NCBI RefSeq assembly: GCF_025567415.1
Contig: NZ_JAOQJV010000013.1
Location: 1 to 62,486, forward strand
DNA: 62,486 nucleotides
Direction of reading: 5' to 3'
Origin: Claveliimonas ammoniilytica
Lineage (GTDB): Bacteria; Bacillota; Clostridia; Lachnospirales; Lachnospiraceae
The translations under genes were made by a program, and so were the position numbers. The notes beneath the pieces were generated by a model, which was given only the letters and a program-made list of their open reading frames with translations, was not told the DNA's origin and did not search any database. Below, one piece after another: positions 41,691-51,513 of the stretch; within the stretch, counting starts at the first letter, position 1; each line of letters begins with the position of its first letter.

Positions 41691-43754
41691 TTATTTATTC
41701 TGTGCTGACAGCTTCAGCCGGTCAGCAGCCGTTTCTCTATAGAATTTCATCAATGACGTTTCCAGTAACAGGGTGAAACGTTCGTCATCATCTTCCCTTA
41801 ATGCTTTCAGAAGTTCCGGTTGTTCCATAAGAGCGCCGATGATCTCACTGACGATCGGAGCCGATACCTGATCCGGGTCATTTTCCGGAATAAAGGTTAC
41901 GATTGCGCCAAGAATAATCCGCGCATTCTCATAAATTGGTGGTTCCAGGTGAACATAGCCAAAACATGGATGCATGATATCCGGACTTTTGCCATGCAGG
42001 AGCAGAGCATGGAACGGCTTCATATATGTGTCGGCAATCTGATCTCGTTTTTTCATAATCTCATAAAAATGCGATTCCATTTCCGGAGTATCAGAAAACA
42101 GTGATGCGGCATATGCAAGTATCTCCTGACGTTCCTGAAGCACCGGTGCACGCCCGATTCGTATGTGATCCAGCAGATACTCGATCTCTGTGCCTGTGCG
42201 GGAGACAAAATGAATATCCTTGCGTGTAAAAGAGGTCTCCGGTACTTTTTTCTCTGCGCGCGGTCTGCGATCATTTTTCTGCGACAGGATCAACTGGAAC
42301 TTGGAGTCTAACAGCATCCGATCCTGACGGTTCAGCAGTGGGCTGACATAGATATAGCGATAAGTGGTATCTAATCTAACCGTAGAAATAATCAGATCAA
42401 TACCGTTTTGCGCCAGTTCTTCCGGTTCGATATGGAACGCGGATGTGGTGCCATGGATATCCAGATCAGGATAAGCCTTGTGCAGATTCTCGGCAAGCAG
42501 TCTGGAGCTTCCGATACCGGTCGGGCATACGATGATAACCGAGATACGCCTGGCAAGCTTCGCCCGTCTGTCCAGTGCCATGGAGAAATAAATGGATATG
42601 AATCCGACTTCGCTTGGCGGAAAAGACGGAAGTCCATAGCTTGTGGAAAGCGCGATACATCCGGCGGTACATGCCTGATATACTTCATCATAGCGGTTCT
42701 GTATCTCTTCTAACAGCGGATTCTCAATCGGGATGCCGGCGCGGATACGTCCAATGGCCGGCTGGATGTGCATGCCAAGTTCTCTGGCGAGCTGCGGATC
42801 GTTGCCAAAATCAATATCCAGAATGTCGCTGACATTTTGGATAAGGGCAAGGGTGATCTGGTGTACGTCAAAGTCGCGCTTACTGGTCAGATCTCGTTGC
42901 TCCGCTGACCAGATCCGGATTCCGGTAAGGAAGATGGCAAGATATCTGGTCTCGCTCTCGATGATCGGCAGCCGAAACGTCTGTCGTAGCTTCTGCATCA
43001 GATATTCTGCCACAGCAAATTCCGGTTCCATGGTCAGGTCTTCAAAAGCGGCTTCCTCTGCGGTAATATATTCTCCCTGACGAATTCGGCAGACACTGTA
43101 GGACAGATAAATGTTGAGCCGAAGATAGCCGTTGTCAGACAGATTCAGATGCAATGTGCGTGCTCCGTCGCTGACGATTTGCGCCACGCTGTCAGTAATG
43201 GATTCGGAAATCTCAGCTTCCGGAATTGCTTTCTGATCTTTTAAATGTGAAGTAACGGCCTGGCGTCTGGCAGTCTCGCTGCCTGTAAGAAAGATGCCAA
43301 GCCCCTGCCTGCGTACCAGTCGCAGATGATATTTGTCAAACCATTTTTCAATCTGATTCAGGTCGCTGGTAAGTGTGCCTTCGGAGATGCCGAACTGATC
43401 CATAAAAGTCAGAGACTTGACCGGTTCTCTGGCAAATAACAGGGCGTGCAGTAATTGTCGCTGACGGTTGTGTCTGTCGTCAGCGGATGGAATATCAGTG
43501 CCCGTGGCATCCAGCAGAGTAAGAAGCTCTCTCCTTCGGTCGTCTGGTTCGTCTAAAAACAGGCCTACACTGCGCTTACGGACAAAACGGAAACCCTTAG
43601 CGGTGAGCCATTTTTCCACAGTGGGGAGTTCCCTCTGGATGGAACGGCTGCTGATATGAAGTTCATCGGAGATGATCGCGGTTGTGATCGGCTTGTCCTG
43701 TGGAAAGCGGATCAGTACCCGGATGATATCCCCGGAACGCTTGGTGAGCAGCAT
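41691..43754 (-). CDS. mtlR: PRD-containing transcriptional regulator, MtlR-like
   Basis: 687 residues. An N-terminal winged helix pair (ITTAIISDELHISSRSIQREL and FGISEGTLTSDLNQIEKWF) is followed by two PTS-regulation domains with conserved His (about 180-400), an EIIB-like segment (ISVIIVCPTGIGSSRLLAENL, with Cys in VCPTGIGSS) and an EIIA-like C-terminal domain. This order is that of MtlR/LicR activators, controlled by PTS phosphorylation. The MGHP-type EIIA site appears in FHALLLHGKSPD. Start 43754 has GAGGAGGACTTTCGTT; the ATG at 43772 lies in that site. It is divergent from mtlA, which it should activate in response to mannitol. Confidence 0.87.
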   Translation of the reverse strand: MLLTKRSGDIIRVLIRFPQDKPITTAIISDELHISSRSIQRELPTVEKWLTAKGFRFVRKRSVGLFLDEPDDRRRELLTLLDATGTDIPSADDRHNRQRQLLHALLFAREPVKSLTFMDQFGISEGTLTSDLNQIEKWFDKYHLRLVRRQGLGIFLTGSETARRQAVTSHLKDQKAIPEAEISESITDSVAQIVSDGARTLHLNLSDNGYLRLNIYLSYSVCRIRQGEYITAEEAAFEDLTMEPEFAVAEYLMQKLRQTFRLPIIESETRYLAIFLTGIRIWSAEQRDLTSKRDFDVHQITLALIQNVSDILDIDFGNDPQLARELGMHIQPAIGRIRAGIPIENPLLEEIQNRYDEVYQACTAGCIALSTSYGLPSFPPSEVGFISIYFSMALDRRAKLARRISVIIVCPTGIGSSRLLAENLHKAYPDLDIHGTTSAFHIEPEELAQNGIDLIISTVRLDTTYRYIYVSPLLNRQDRMLLDSKFQLILSQKNDRRPRAEKKVPETSFTRKDIHFVSRTGTEIEYLLDHIRIGRAPVLQERQEILAYAASLFSDTPEMESHFYEIMKKRDQIADTYMKPFHALLLHGKSPDIMHPCFGYVHLEPPIYENARIILGAIVTFIPENDPDQVSAPIVSEIIGALMEQPELLKALREDDDERFTLLLETSLMKFYRETAADRLKLSAQNK

Positions 43755-43832
43755 AACGAAAGTCCTCCTCATTTCATTCCTTAGTTTTGTTCTTTCATTC
43801 GTTACATATAGTATAACCTATAACCGACATAA

Positions 43833-43859
43833 TGACAAAGCAAAAAAGGCAGTTTGTCA
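43833..43859. promoter_or_regulatory. Inverted repeat in the mtlR-mtlA region
   Basis: TGACAAA (43833-43839) and TTTGTCA (43853-43859). On the minus strand the left arm forms TTGTCA, a -35 box 17 bases before TATACT for mtlR. Candidate operator shared by both divergent promoters. Confidence 0.45.
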
Positions 43860-43894
43860 CAAAGTGTTTGCGCCAAAGTTGCAATATCATTTGT

Positions 43895-43923
43895 TTGAAA
43901 ATAACGCAGAGGTATTTTAATAT
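43895..43923 (+). promoter_or_regulatory. Predicted mtlA promoter
   Basis: TTGAAA (43895-43900) and TAATAT (43918-43923), 17-base spacer. Confidence 0.5.
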
Positions 43924-43977
43924 AAAAGCATAGAAACAAGATGTTATCTGTTTATGGAATGAAAGGAGACTGTAACT

Positions 43978-45846
43978 ATGAAAAACAAAATCCAACGTTT
44001 TGGAAAATTCCTGAGCGCAATGGTAATGCCGAATATCGGAGCATTCATCGCATGGGGATTTATCACAGCACTTTTTATTGAAGCTGGATGGCTGCCGAAT
44101 GCAAAGCTGGCAGCACTGAACGGACCAATGTTAAATTACCTTCTGCCGATCCTGGTAGCTTATCAGGGTGGTAAGCTGGTCGGAGGAGACCGTGGTGGTG
44201 TTATCGGCGGCATCGCTGTTATTGGTGTTATCGTAGGTGCACCGGATTATCCGATGCTGATGGGTGCTATGGTAATGGGACCTGTTGGCGGATGGGTGAT
44301 CAAGAAATTCGACAAAGCAATGGAAGGCCATATGCCTGCAGGATTTGAGATGCTGATCAATAACTTCTCAATCGGTATACTTGGTATGATCCTTGCAATC
44401 ATCGGTTCTTATGTGATCGGACCATTCATGGCTGGTGTGCTGGTTGTACTGACAGCCGGAGTTGACGTACTGGTTAATCACGGATTACTTCCGTTAGCAG
44501 CAATCTTTATTGAACCTGCAAAGGTTCTGTTCCTGAACAATGCGATCAACCATGGTATCTTTACACCAATCGCAACACTTCAGGCAGAACAGGCCGGAAA
44601 GTCAATCATGTATATGCTGGAAGCTAATCCGGGACCGGGACTTGGAGTTCTGCTTGCATACTGGGCATTCAGCAAAGATAAAGCAACAAAAGATTCCGCA
44701 CCGGGAGCAATCATCATTCACTTCCTGGGTGGTATCCACGAAATTTACTTCCCATACATCCTGATGAATCCGGTTGTGATCATCGCACCAATCGTAGGTA
44801 ATATCTGTGCCATTACATTCTACACAATTACAGGTGCCGGACTGGTTGGACCTGCATCACCGGGATCCATCATTGCATTCATGTCAATGGCTCCAAAGGG
44901 AATGGGCATGGTTATCACATTCCTCGGAGTAGCAATTGCAACAGCAGTATCTTTCCTGATCGCATCACCAATCGTTAAGATGGCAGATCACAAGAGTCTG
45001 GAAGATGCACAGGCAAAGAAGGACAGCATGAAAGCAGAAGCGAAGGGACTTACAACAGTATCCGGAGCTGATGTACAGGCAAAAGATATCAAGAAAATCG
45101 TATTTGCATGTGATGCAGGTATGGGATCATCCGCAATGGGAGCTACCAAGTTCAGAAACAGAATTAAAGATCTGAATCTTGGCATTACCGTAACTAACAC
45201 ATCTGTAGACAATGTACCGGCAGACGCTAACGTAGTTGTATGCCAGGAGATCCTCAAGGATCGTGCAGCTAAGAGTGCACCGCAGGCAAGACTGATCACT
45301 CTGGAGAACTTCCTTGCAGATCCACATCTGGATGCATTGTATGCAGAACTGGAAACACTGACAACAGGTAAGACAGCAGAAGCAGATAAGACAGAAGCAC
45401 CTGCTGAAGAAAAGAAAGAGACAAAAGCAGGAATCCTTGTTCCGGAAGGAATCAAGACAGGATGTGCAAGCGTAGATAAAGAAACAGCAATCCGTGCAGC
45501 AGGACAGCTCCTGTGTGACCTGGGATATGTAGATGCTAATTATATCGATGCAATGGTAGAGCGTGAGAAGATCGTTACTACATACATGGGAATGGGCGTA
45601 GCAATTCCACATGGTACATCTGATGCAAAAGAGACCGTTAAGAAATCTGGTATCGTAGTTATGCAGTATCCGGATGGAGTATCTTTCGGAGATGAAAAGG
45701 CTAACCTGATCATTGGTATCGCAGGTGTAGGCGACGAACATCTGGAAATCCTTGCAAATATCGCAGGAAGTCTGGAAGATGAAGCACTTCTTGAGAACCT
45801 GAAGAAGAACGCAGACGCAGACACAATTATGAAAACATTTGGCTAA
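43978..45846 (+). CDS. mtlA: Mannitol PTS permease, EIICBA
   Basis: 622 residues. The EIIC membrane domain (1-about 345) contains KFLSAMVMPNIGAFIAWGFITALF, NHGIFTPIA and HFLGGIHEIYFPYILMNP (the GGIHE motif binds sugar). EIIB (about 365-460) has the phospho-Cys378 in ACDAGMGSSAMGA. An Ala/Lys/Glu-rich linker leads to EIIA (about 475-622) with the phospho-His545 in VAIPHGTSDA. It takes up D-mannitol as mannitol-1-phosphate. Gram-positive bacteria often encode the EIIA part separately (mtlF); here it is fused. mtlD follows in the same operon, and no mtlF was seen. Confidence 0.93.
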   Translation: MKNKIQRFGKFLSAMVMPNIGAFIAWGFITALFIEAGWLPNAKLAALNGPMLNYLLPILVAYQGGKLVGGDRGGVIGGIAVIGVIVGAPDYPMLMGAMVMGPVGGWVIKKFDKAMEGHMPAGFEMLINNFSIGILGMILAIIGSYVIGPFMAGVLVVLTAGVDVLVNHGLLPLAAIFIEPAKVLFLNNAINHGIFTPIATLQAEQAGKSIMYMLEANPGPGLGVLLAYWAFSKDKATKDSAPGAIIIHFLGGIHEIYFPYILMNPVVIIAPIVGNICAITFYTITGAGLVGPASPGSIIAFMSMAPKGMGMVITFLGVAIATAVSFLIASPIVKMADHKSLEDAQAKKDSMKAEAKGLTTVSGADVQAKDIKKIVFACDAGMGSSAMGATKFRNRIKDLNLGITVTNTSVDNVPADANVVVCQEILKDRAAKSAPQARLITLENFLADPHLDALYAELETLTTGKTAEADKTEAPAEEKKETKAGILVPEGIKTGCASVDKETAIRAAGQLLCDLGYVDANYIDAMVEREKIVTTYMGMGVAIPHGTSDAKETVKKSGIVVMQYPDGVSFGDEKANLIIGIAGVGDEHLEILANIAGSLEDEALLENLKKNADADTIMKTFG

Positions 45847-45904
45847 TGCCACAATCGGGGGCTTTTGCCCCCAGCATCATATATAAAAAGAAGGAGAGAG
45901 CATC

Positions 45905-47047
45905 ATGAAAAAAGCAGTACAGTTTGGTGCCGGCAATATCGGACGTGGATTTATCGGAGCATTACTCAGCCAGTCAGGATATCAGGTAGTATTTGCCGAC
46001 GTAGCAGAAGCAATCATTGACAAGATCAACGAGGATAAGACTTATACCGTTCATGTTATGGACGTAGATTGTAAAGATCAGAAAATCGAAAATATCAGCG
46101 GTGTGAATTCTACAAAGCCAGAGGCGATTGATGAGATCGCATCCGCAGATCTGGTAACTACGGCAGTAGGTCTTGTGATTCTTCCGCGCATCGCACCGAC
46201 GATCGCGCAGGCTATTGAGAAACGTATGGAAAATGGCGTGAAAGAGCCTATGAACATGATCGCCTGCGAGAATGCCATTCGTGGAACCTCTCAGCTGAAA
46301 AAAGCAGTATATGAGAATCTTAGCGATGCCGGAAAAGCATACGCTGATGAGTATGTAGGATTCGCTGACTGTGCAGTAGACCGTATTGTGCCGCCGGTTA
46401 AGAGTGAGAACTTTATCGACGTAGTAGTAGAAGAATACTTTGAGTGGGACGTAGAAAAGTCAGGGTTGAAGGGAGAATTTCCGCAGATCAAAGGTATGAC
46501 ACTGGTCGATGACCTGATGGCATACATTGAGCGTAAGCTTTTCACACTGAATACAGGACACTGCATCACCGCATATCTTGGAAATCTGCGTGGAATTCCG
46601 ACCATCGATAAAGCAATCGCAGATGAAGAAATCTTCGGAATCGTGTCAGCAGCTATGAAAGAAAGCGGAGACGGACTGATCAAGAAGTACGGATTCGATC
46701 CAGAGAAGCATGCAGCATATATTAAGAAGATTATCAGCAGATTCAAGAATCCATATCTGCAGGATGATGTAACAAGAGTAGGTCGTGAGCCGCTTCGTAA
46801 GCTGAGCCCGACAGACCGTCTGATCAAGCCTATGATGACAGCAGCAGGATACGGACTTCCGGTAGATCATCTGGTAATCGGTGCAGGTGCAGCATTGCAC
46901 TATGATAATCCGAACGACAAGCAGAGCGTAGAACTTCAGGAGAAGATAGGGGCACAGGGCGTACGTGCCGCTGCGGCAGAGATCACAGGACTGACAGATG
47001 AAGGACTGCTTGACGCAATTGTAGCAGAATACGAAAAACTGAATTAA
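45905..47047 (+). CDS. mtlD: Mannitol-1-phosphate 5-dehydrogenase
   Basis: 380 residues. KKAVQFGAGNIGRGFIGALL is the NAD-binding loop; CENAIRGTSQLK, FADCAVDRIVPP and KLFTLNTGHCITAYLGNLRG with the catalytic Lys and His are diagnostic. It converts mannitol-1-phosphate to fructose-6-phosphate. Start follows GAAGGAGAGAGCATC; operon with mtlA (58-base gap). Confidence 0.95.
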   Translation: MKKAVQFGAGNIGRGFIGALLSQSGYQVVFADVAEAIIDKINEDKTYTVHVMDVDCKDQKIENISGVNSTKPEAIDEIASADLVTTAVGLVILPRIAPTIAQAIEKRMENGVKEPMNMIACENAIRGTSQLKKAVYENLSDAGKAYADEYVGFADCAVDRIVPPVKSENFIDVVVEEYFEWDVEKSGLKGEFPQIKGMTLVDDLMAYIERKLFTLNTGHCITAYLGNLRGIPTIDKAIADEEIFGIVSAAMKESGDGLIKKYGFDPEKHAAYIKKIISRFKNPYLQDDVTRVGREPLRKLSPTDRLIKPMMTAAGYGLPVDHLVIGAGAALHYDNPNDKQSVELQEKIGAQGVRAAAAEITGLTDEGLLDAIVAEYEKLN

Positions 47048-47079
47048 TAAAAGGATGGAAGAATAGTCCTTGACCAGAA

Positions 47080-47119
47080 ATCGCCAGTAATCGGCTTAGC
47101 CGATGCTGGCGATTTTTTT
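47080..47119 (+). terminator. Terminator after mtlD
   Basis: ATCGCCAG and CTGGCGAT outer arms with ATCGGC/GCCGAT inside, then a run of seven T. Confidence 0.9.
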
Positions 47120-47232
47120 CGCCATTGACAAATGACTGGAAGTAATGGTACGGTTATATAGTTACAAGAAAAGTATGGAGACATTTTTGTTGTCTCTGAA
47201 TGATTAAAAAGTTTAATACCGAGGTGCGAAAG

Positions 47233-48111
47233 ATGAGTGTACAGGAAATGAAACCGATCAAAGAAGGAAAAGTCAGAGAGATCTATGATAATGGTGATAC
47301 TATGATTATGGTTGCTACAGACCGAATCAGCTGCTTTGATGTAATTCTTCACAATACCGTAACCCAAAAAGGAACCGTACTTACTCAGATGTCCAAATTC
47401 TGGTTTGATCTGACACAGGACATTCTGCCAAATCACATGATTTCTGTAGATGTTAAGGATATGCCTGAATATTTCCAGCAGGAGAGATTCGATGGTAACA
47501 GCATGCTTTGTAAGAAGCTGAATATGTTGCCGGTAGAGTGTATCGTGCGTGGTTACATTACAGGAAGCGGATGGGCGAGCTACAAAGAGACTGGAAAGGT
47601 ATGTGGTATCGAGCTGCCAGAAGGACTGAAAGAGTCTGACAAGCTGCCGGAGCCAATCTACACACCATCTACAAAAGCAGAACTCGGTGATCACGATGAG
47701 AATATATCATTTGAAGAGAGTATCGAGTATCTGGAGAAACGCTTCCCTGGCAAAGGTGAAGAATACGCAACCAAGTTAAAAGAGTATACCATTGCGCTGT
47801 ATAAGAAGTGTGCAGAGTATGCACTGAGTCGTGGAATCATTATCGCAGATACCAAGTTTGAATTTGGTCTGGATGAGGATGGCAATATCATCATCGGCGA
47901 TGAGATGCTTACACCGGACAGCTCAAGATTCTGGCCATTAGAAGGGTATGAGCCGGGACACGGTCAGCCATCATTTGACAAGCAGTTCGCAAGAGACTGG
48001 CTCAAGTCTAATCCACATGATGACTGGACACTGCCACAGGATATCGTAGATAAGACCATTGGCAAATATCTTCAGGCATATGAATTGCTGACCGGCAAAT
48101 CCCTCGCATAA
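47233..48111 (+). CDS. purC: SAICAR synthetase
   Basis: 292 residues. KEGKVREIYD, ATDRISCFDVIL, RGYITGSGWASYKETGKVCG, IIADTKFEFGLDEDG and DEMLTPDSSRFWP are the purC motifs. It joins CAIR and aspartate in purine synthesis. The start at 47233 is preceded by GAGGTGCGAAAG; the frame is open further up but without a site. No other pur genes are adjacent. Confidence 0.95.
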   Translation: MSVQEMKPIKEGKVREIYDNGDTMIMVATDRISCFDVILHNTVTQKGTVLTQMSKFWFDLTQDILPNHMISVDVKDMPEYFQQERFDGNSMLCKKLNMLPVECIVRGYITGSGWASYKETGKVCGIELPEGLKESDKLPEPIYTPSTKAELGDHDENISFEESIEYLEKRFPGKGEEYATKLKEYTIALYKKCAEYALSRGIIIADTKFEFGLDEDGNIIIGDEMLTPDSSRFWPLEGYEPGHGQPSFDKQFARDWLKSNPHDDWTLPQDIVDKTIGKYLQAYELLTGKSLA

Positions 48112-48121
48112 GGAGAACTCT

Positions 48122-48322
48122 ATGGAGAAAAAATCAATTGAAGAAATGGCTGCGGACATCAAGGTGATCCGTGAACTTGCATCCAGTGGAACGATGCTTC
48201 AGGATATTAAGAATCAGCTGGGTGTATCAGAAGAATATGTAAGTGCTATCATGCTCTGCCTGCAGGGTTATCAGGAAGATGATGACATGGCTGTAGCAAG
48301 GCTGGTAGAAATGAGTTTATAA
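48122..48322 (+). CDS. Small helical protein of unknown function
   Basis: 66 residues, acidic. IREL, TMLQDIKNQLGVSEEYVSAIM looks like a helix-turn-helix, but without a clear family. It is 10 bases after purC, with AAGGAGAACT upstream, and ends before a terminator, so it is probably co-transcribed with purC. Confidence 0.6.
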   Translation: MEKKSIEEMAADIKVIRELASSGTMLQDIKNQLGVSEEYVSAIMLCLQGYQEDDDMAVARLVEMSL

Positions 48323-48340
48323 GAGTATTGAAGTGAAATG

Positions 48341-48382
48341 AGACTCCCCTGTGGACTGAAAAGTCTGCAGGGGAGTCTTTTA
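48341..48382. terminator. Bidirectional terminator between purC unit and YkgJ-like gene
   Basis: AGACTCCCCTG and CAGGGGAGTCT, eleven-base perfect arms; T tract on the plus strand, and T-rich sequence on the minus strand. Confidence 0.85.
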
Positions 48383-49036
48383 CATATGAAAGTACCGCTT
48401 TGCTTCGTCAAGTCTTCCGTGGAATGCTTCATAGAAGTCTTCGCAAGGCGCGAGGTAGAACTGTTGCAGTACATACATACAGATGGAACGTATCTGCGCC
48501 TGATCCTCCATTCCGGCAATCCGTTCCTGGAGTGCTTTGAGGAAATAGTGCCAGTCACTGATGAACTGCTCGTAGGTGCGTATATCATCGGTATCCAGCC
48601 ATTTATAGACTTTGATCTTGGCTTTGGACGGCTTCGGACATTCATGCACCTGCAGGAAATACCGGAAGCTGTCATTTTCGTAGAAGCGTCCCAGAGGGAA
48701 GAGTCTGCAGATGCCGGGCCGGTATGCGTGGATGCTGCAACGACCCTGCTCGTTTAAGAATGGACAGGCATCAGCGCTTTCGGTCATCTTGAGGTTGGGG
48801 AGGATTAATCCGTCTACGACATTCAGTTCTATATGCTGGGATAAAAGTGCTTCAAACGGAACACCAAGCCCTGTGGTAAGACGGTGAACATCCAGCGGAT
48901 CGAGGACGATAGACTTACCCATGCCCCGGCAGCAGGCGGAACATCCATCGCAGCCCTTGCAGTCAGCCTTTACCATATCATTCGCGTCATATAATTTGCC
49001 GTCGGAGATCTCCGACAGATCTACATTTCTTAACAT
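48380..49036 (-). CDS. YkgJ-family cysteine-cluster protein
   Basis: 218 residues. CKGCDGCSACCRGMGKSIVLDPLD and CPFLNEQGRCSIHAYRPGICRLFPLG form the eight-cysteine pattern of the YkgJ/CxxCxxCC family, thought to bind zinc or an iron-sulfur cluster. The C-terminal half is helical (DIRTYEQFISDWHYFLKALQERI) and unassigned. AAAGGAGTACT precedes the start. Function unknown. Confidence 0.85.
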   Translation of the reverse strand: MLRNVDLSEISDGKLYDANDMVKADCKGCDGCSACCRGMGKSIVLDPLDVHRLTTGLGVPFEALLSQHIELNVVDGLILPNLKMTESADACPFLNEQGRCSIHAYRPGICRLFPLGRFYENDSFRYFLQVHECPKPSKAKIKVYKWLDTDDIRTYEQFISDWHYFLKALQERIAGMEDQAQIRSICMYVLQQFYLAPCEDFYEAFHGRLDEAKRYFHM

Positions 49037-49058
49037 AGTACTCCTTTACATGAATACA

Positions 49059-49134
49059 GACCTCAGACGAACACTGAGGCCTGTTTTTCTTCTTTGAAAT
49101 TGCAATGCCCATATCGCATTAAAACCGGCATTGC
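49059..49134. terminator. Two hairpins between glgD and the YkgJ-like gene
   Basis: CAGACCTCAG/CTGAGGCCTG with TTTTT on the plus-strand side, and GCAATGCC (49102-49109)/GGCATTGC (49127-49134). The second fits termination of glgCD; the T tract of the first is on the strand opposite to the genes. Confidence 0.5.
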
Positions 49135-49143
49135 TTAATGTTT

Positions 49144-50256
49144 TTACAAATGATCGCCGCGCTTCACATAACCCGGATTCTCCGGTGTGCCTTTCACTTC
49201 TTTGATGTGATTGATACGTACATGCTTATCTACGACTACATTCTCCAGAACGGTATCCTCGCCGATGACTACATCCGGAAGGATTACGCAGTTCTTCACT
49301 ACGGCACCTTTCTTGATGATACATCCACGGCTCAGAATGGAGTGGTCAATCGTGCCTTCGATGCGGCATCCGTTGGAAATAACAGATGCTTTGACGTCTG
49401 CGCCCTCCAGATACTGTGTCGGGCAGCTGTCGCTCGTACGTGTGTAAATCGGCCAATCCGGATCGAACAGGCTGCGGGCAGTCTTCAGATCGATCAGAGA
49501 CATACTGGTGTCATAGTAACTTTTGAAATTAGTAATAGATCCAAAGTAACCACGATGAGCCACGCCACGGATATCCATCTCACTGCACATGAGATTCACC
49601 CAATCCATCAGAGAGTACATGGCAGATGTGTTATGAGCTTTCTTGATCATATCGATGAACAGGTCACGTCTCATGACATAGGTTCCAGTGAAAATCTGGC
49701 GGTTCTTTGCGGTTCCGCGGTTTGGTGTAATGGAAAGTACACCTTTTTGGCGATTCAGCTCCAGTGTCTGACAGGTTAAGAATTGTTCCTTTGCATTATC
49801 GGTAGAGTGATACAGCAGAGTAATGTCTGCGCCGGACTCGATATGCTGGTCAAGCAGTTCTTTGAAATCCTGCTTAAAGATCATACAGCTGGAGGTAACG
49901 ATCACATAATCATGGCAGGAATTCTCGATGACTTCGATATTATCCATGTAAGCAGAGATATCATTGCTATACAGACTGTCCAGTTCATCCTCTGCAAAAA
50001 GCAGATGCAGTCTGCCACGCTTGGAGTTGATATTATATTGACGTCCGGTTCCCAGATGCTCCGCAAGTGAGCGAGGTTTCCAACGAGTGTATACGTGGAT
50101 GTTCTCCATGCCGCTGTTACTGAAGTTGGAGATTGGGAAATCGATCACACGGTATCTGCCCAGGAAAGAGATAGCTCCGACAGACCGGTAATCCTGCAGA
50201 CCGGTTACTTTTGTAAGATTGCTGGCAAAATTAATAATACCCAGTGCACTGTTCAT
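49144..50256 (-). CDS. glgD: Glycogen regulatory/catalytic-like subunit GlgD
   Basis: 370 residues. The ADP-glucose pyrophosphorylase fold is seen: ASNLTKVTGLQDYRSVGAISFLGRYRVIDFPISNFSNSG is the altered N terminus of GlgD, where the GGxGTRL loop is lost; VIVTSSCMI replaces the catalytic region. The C-terminal left-handed beta helix (VISNGCRIEGTIDHSILSRGCIIKKGAVV) is kept. GlgD is thought to modulate GlgC in Firmicutes. It follows glgC directly. Confidence 0.9.
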   Translation of the reverse strand: MNSALGIINFASNLTKVTGLQDYRSVGAISFLGRYRVIDFPISNFSNSGMENIHVYTRWKPRSLAEHLGTGRQYNINSKRGRLHLLFAEDELDSLYSNDISAYMDNIEVIENSCHDYVIVTSSCMIFKQDFKELLDQHIESGADITLLYHSTDNAKEQFLTCQTLELNRQKGVLSITPNRGTAKNRQIFTGTYVMRRDLFIDMIKKAHNTSAMYSLMDWVNLMCSEMDIRGVAHRGYFGSITNFKSYYDTSMSLIDLKTARSLFDPDWPIYTRTSDSCPTQYLEGADVKASVISNGCRIEGTIDHSILSRGCIIKKGAVVKNCVILPDVVIGEDTVLENVVVDKHVRINHIKEVKGTPENPGYVKRGDHL

Positions 50257-50257
50257 A

Positions 50258-51397
50258 TTATTCTTCCCCCTTTACACGTTTTGCTATTAATTCGATGTGT
50301 TCGCTGTCAGGAGAACCTACAACTGCACCGGCACCGATCCGTACGCCGTCAGCAATCAGAGCGCGGGTGACTACGGCACCTTCTTCTACGATAACATTCG
50401 GCATCAGAACCGAATCAATGATCTTAGCTTCCGGGGCAATGCGTGCGCCTGTAAAGAGCACGGAATTCTTGACCTCTCCCTCGATCACGCAGCCCTGGTT
50501 GATATACGCATGGCTGATCTTGGCATCCTCACCGATATACTGTGGCAGAGAATTGGTATCCTCTGTGTAGATCTTCCAGATCGGATCACTCAGATCCAGC
50601 GGACTTGGAGTCTCCATGAGATCCATGTTGGCTTCCCAGAGAGAATCGATCGTACCAACATCCTTCCAATATCCTTTGAACTTATAAGCCATCAGCTTAC
50701 GCTCGTCTGCCAGAAGTGCCGGAATGATATCCTTACCAAAATCATGGTTAGATTCGGCATTCTTCATATCAGCTACCAGCATCTTGCGAAGCTGCTTCCA
50801 GTTGAATATGTAGATACCCATCGAAGCCAGATTACTCTTCGGCTGCGGCGGCTTCTCTTCAAACTCAACAATGCGTCCATCTTCATCCGTATTCATAATA
50901 CCGAAACGGCTGGCTTCCTTCATAGGAACTTCAATAACCGCGATGGTCGCATCGGCATTATGCTCTTTGTGATAAGAAAGCATCTTGTCATAATCCATCT
51001 TGTAAATGTGGTCGCCTGAGAGCACTAGCAGATATTCCGGACCGAAACCGTCGATGAAGTCGATGTTCTGGGAAATCGCGTCGGCCGTACCTCTGTATAC
51101 ATCCAGGTTGGCATCCGCTTTCTCGCGTGGCGGCAATACGAAGACGCCGCTGTCCTTGGCATCCAGTCCCCAACGACCGCCTGCAGCCACATAACTGTTC
51201 AGGATAACGGATTCATACTGTGTTAACACTCCCACTACATCAATACCGCTGTTGGCACAATTACTAATCGGGAAATCAATGATTCTATACTTTCCTCCGT
51301 AGCCTACTGCGGGTTTGGCAACTTTATTCGTAAGTTCGTGCAAGCGAGAACCACGGCCGCCGGCTAGGATCATCGCTAACATTTCGTTGTGCTTCAT
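50258..51397 (-). CDS. glgC: Glucose-1-phosphate adenylyltransferase
   Basis: 379 residues. AMILAGGRGSRLHELTNKVAKPAVGYGGKYRIIDFPISNCANSG, LVLSGDHIYKMDYDKML and FEEKPPQPKSN are strict GlgC motifs. It makes ADP-glucose for glycogen synthesis. The last part has the hexapeptide helix. First gene of the glgCD unit; the other glycogen genes are outside the window. Confidence 0.96.
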   Translation of the reverse strand: MKHNEMLAMILAGGRGSRLHELTNKVAKPAVGYGGKYRIIDFPISNCANSGIDVVGVLTQYESVILNSYVAAGGRWGLDAKDSGVFVLPPREKADANLDVYRGTADAISQNIDFIDGFGPEYLLVLSGDHIYKMDYDKMLSYHKEHNADATIAVIEVPMKEASRFGIMNTDEDGRIVEFEEKPPQPKSNLASMGIYIFNWKQLRKMLVADMKNAESNHDFGKDIIPALLADERKLMAYKFKGYWKDVGTIDSLWEANMDLMETPSPLDLSDPIWKIYTEDTNSLPQYIGEDAKISHAYINQGCVIEGEVKNSVLFTGARIAPEAKIIDSVLMPNVIVEEGAVVTRALIADGVRIGAGAVVGSPDSEHIELIAKRVKGEE

Positions 51398-51513
51398 AAA
51401 AAAACCCCCTTTCCTTTCAATAATATTATAGAAATATTATACAACTTTCTGAGCTTTATTTCTATAGAAATTGTGAAATAAAACCATTAAATTTAAGGGG
51501 GGGAAATATTTAC

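Noticed and set aside
48338..48757. Plus-strand frame of 139 codons overlapping the YkgJ-like gene
   Set aside because: Lies over the terminator and opposite to the cysteine-cluster gene, which has a full family pattern and a good start site.
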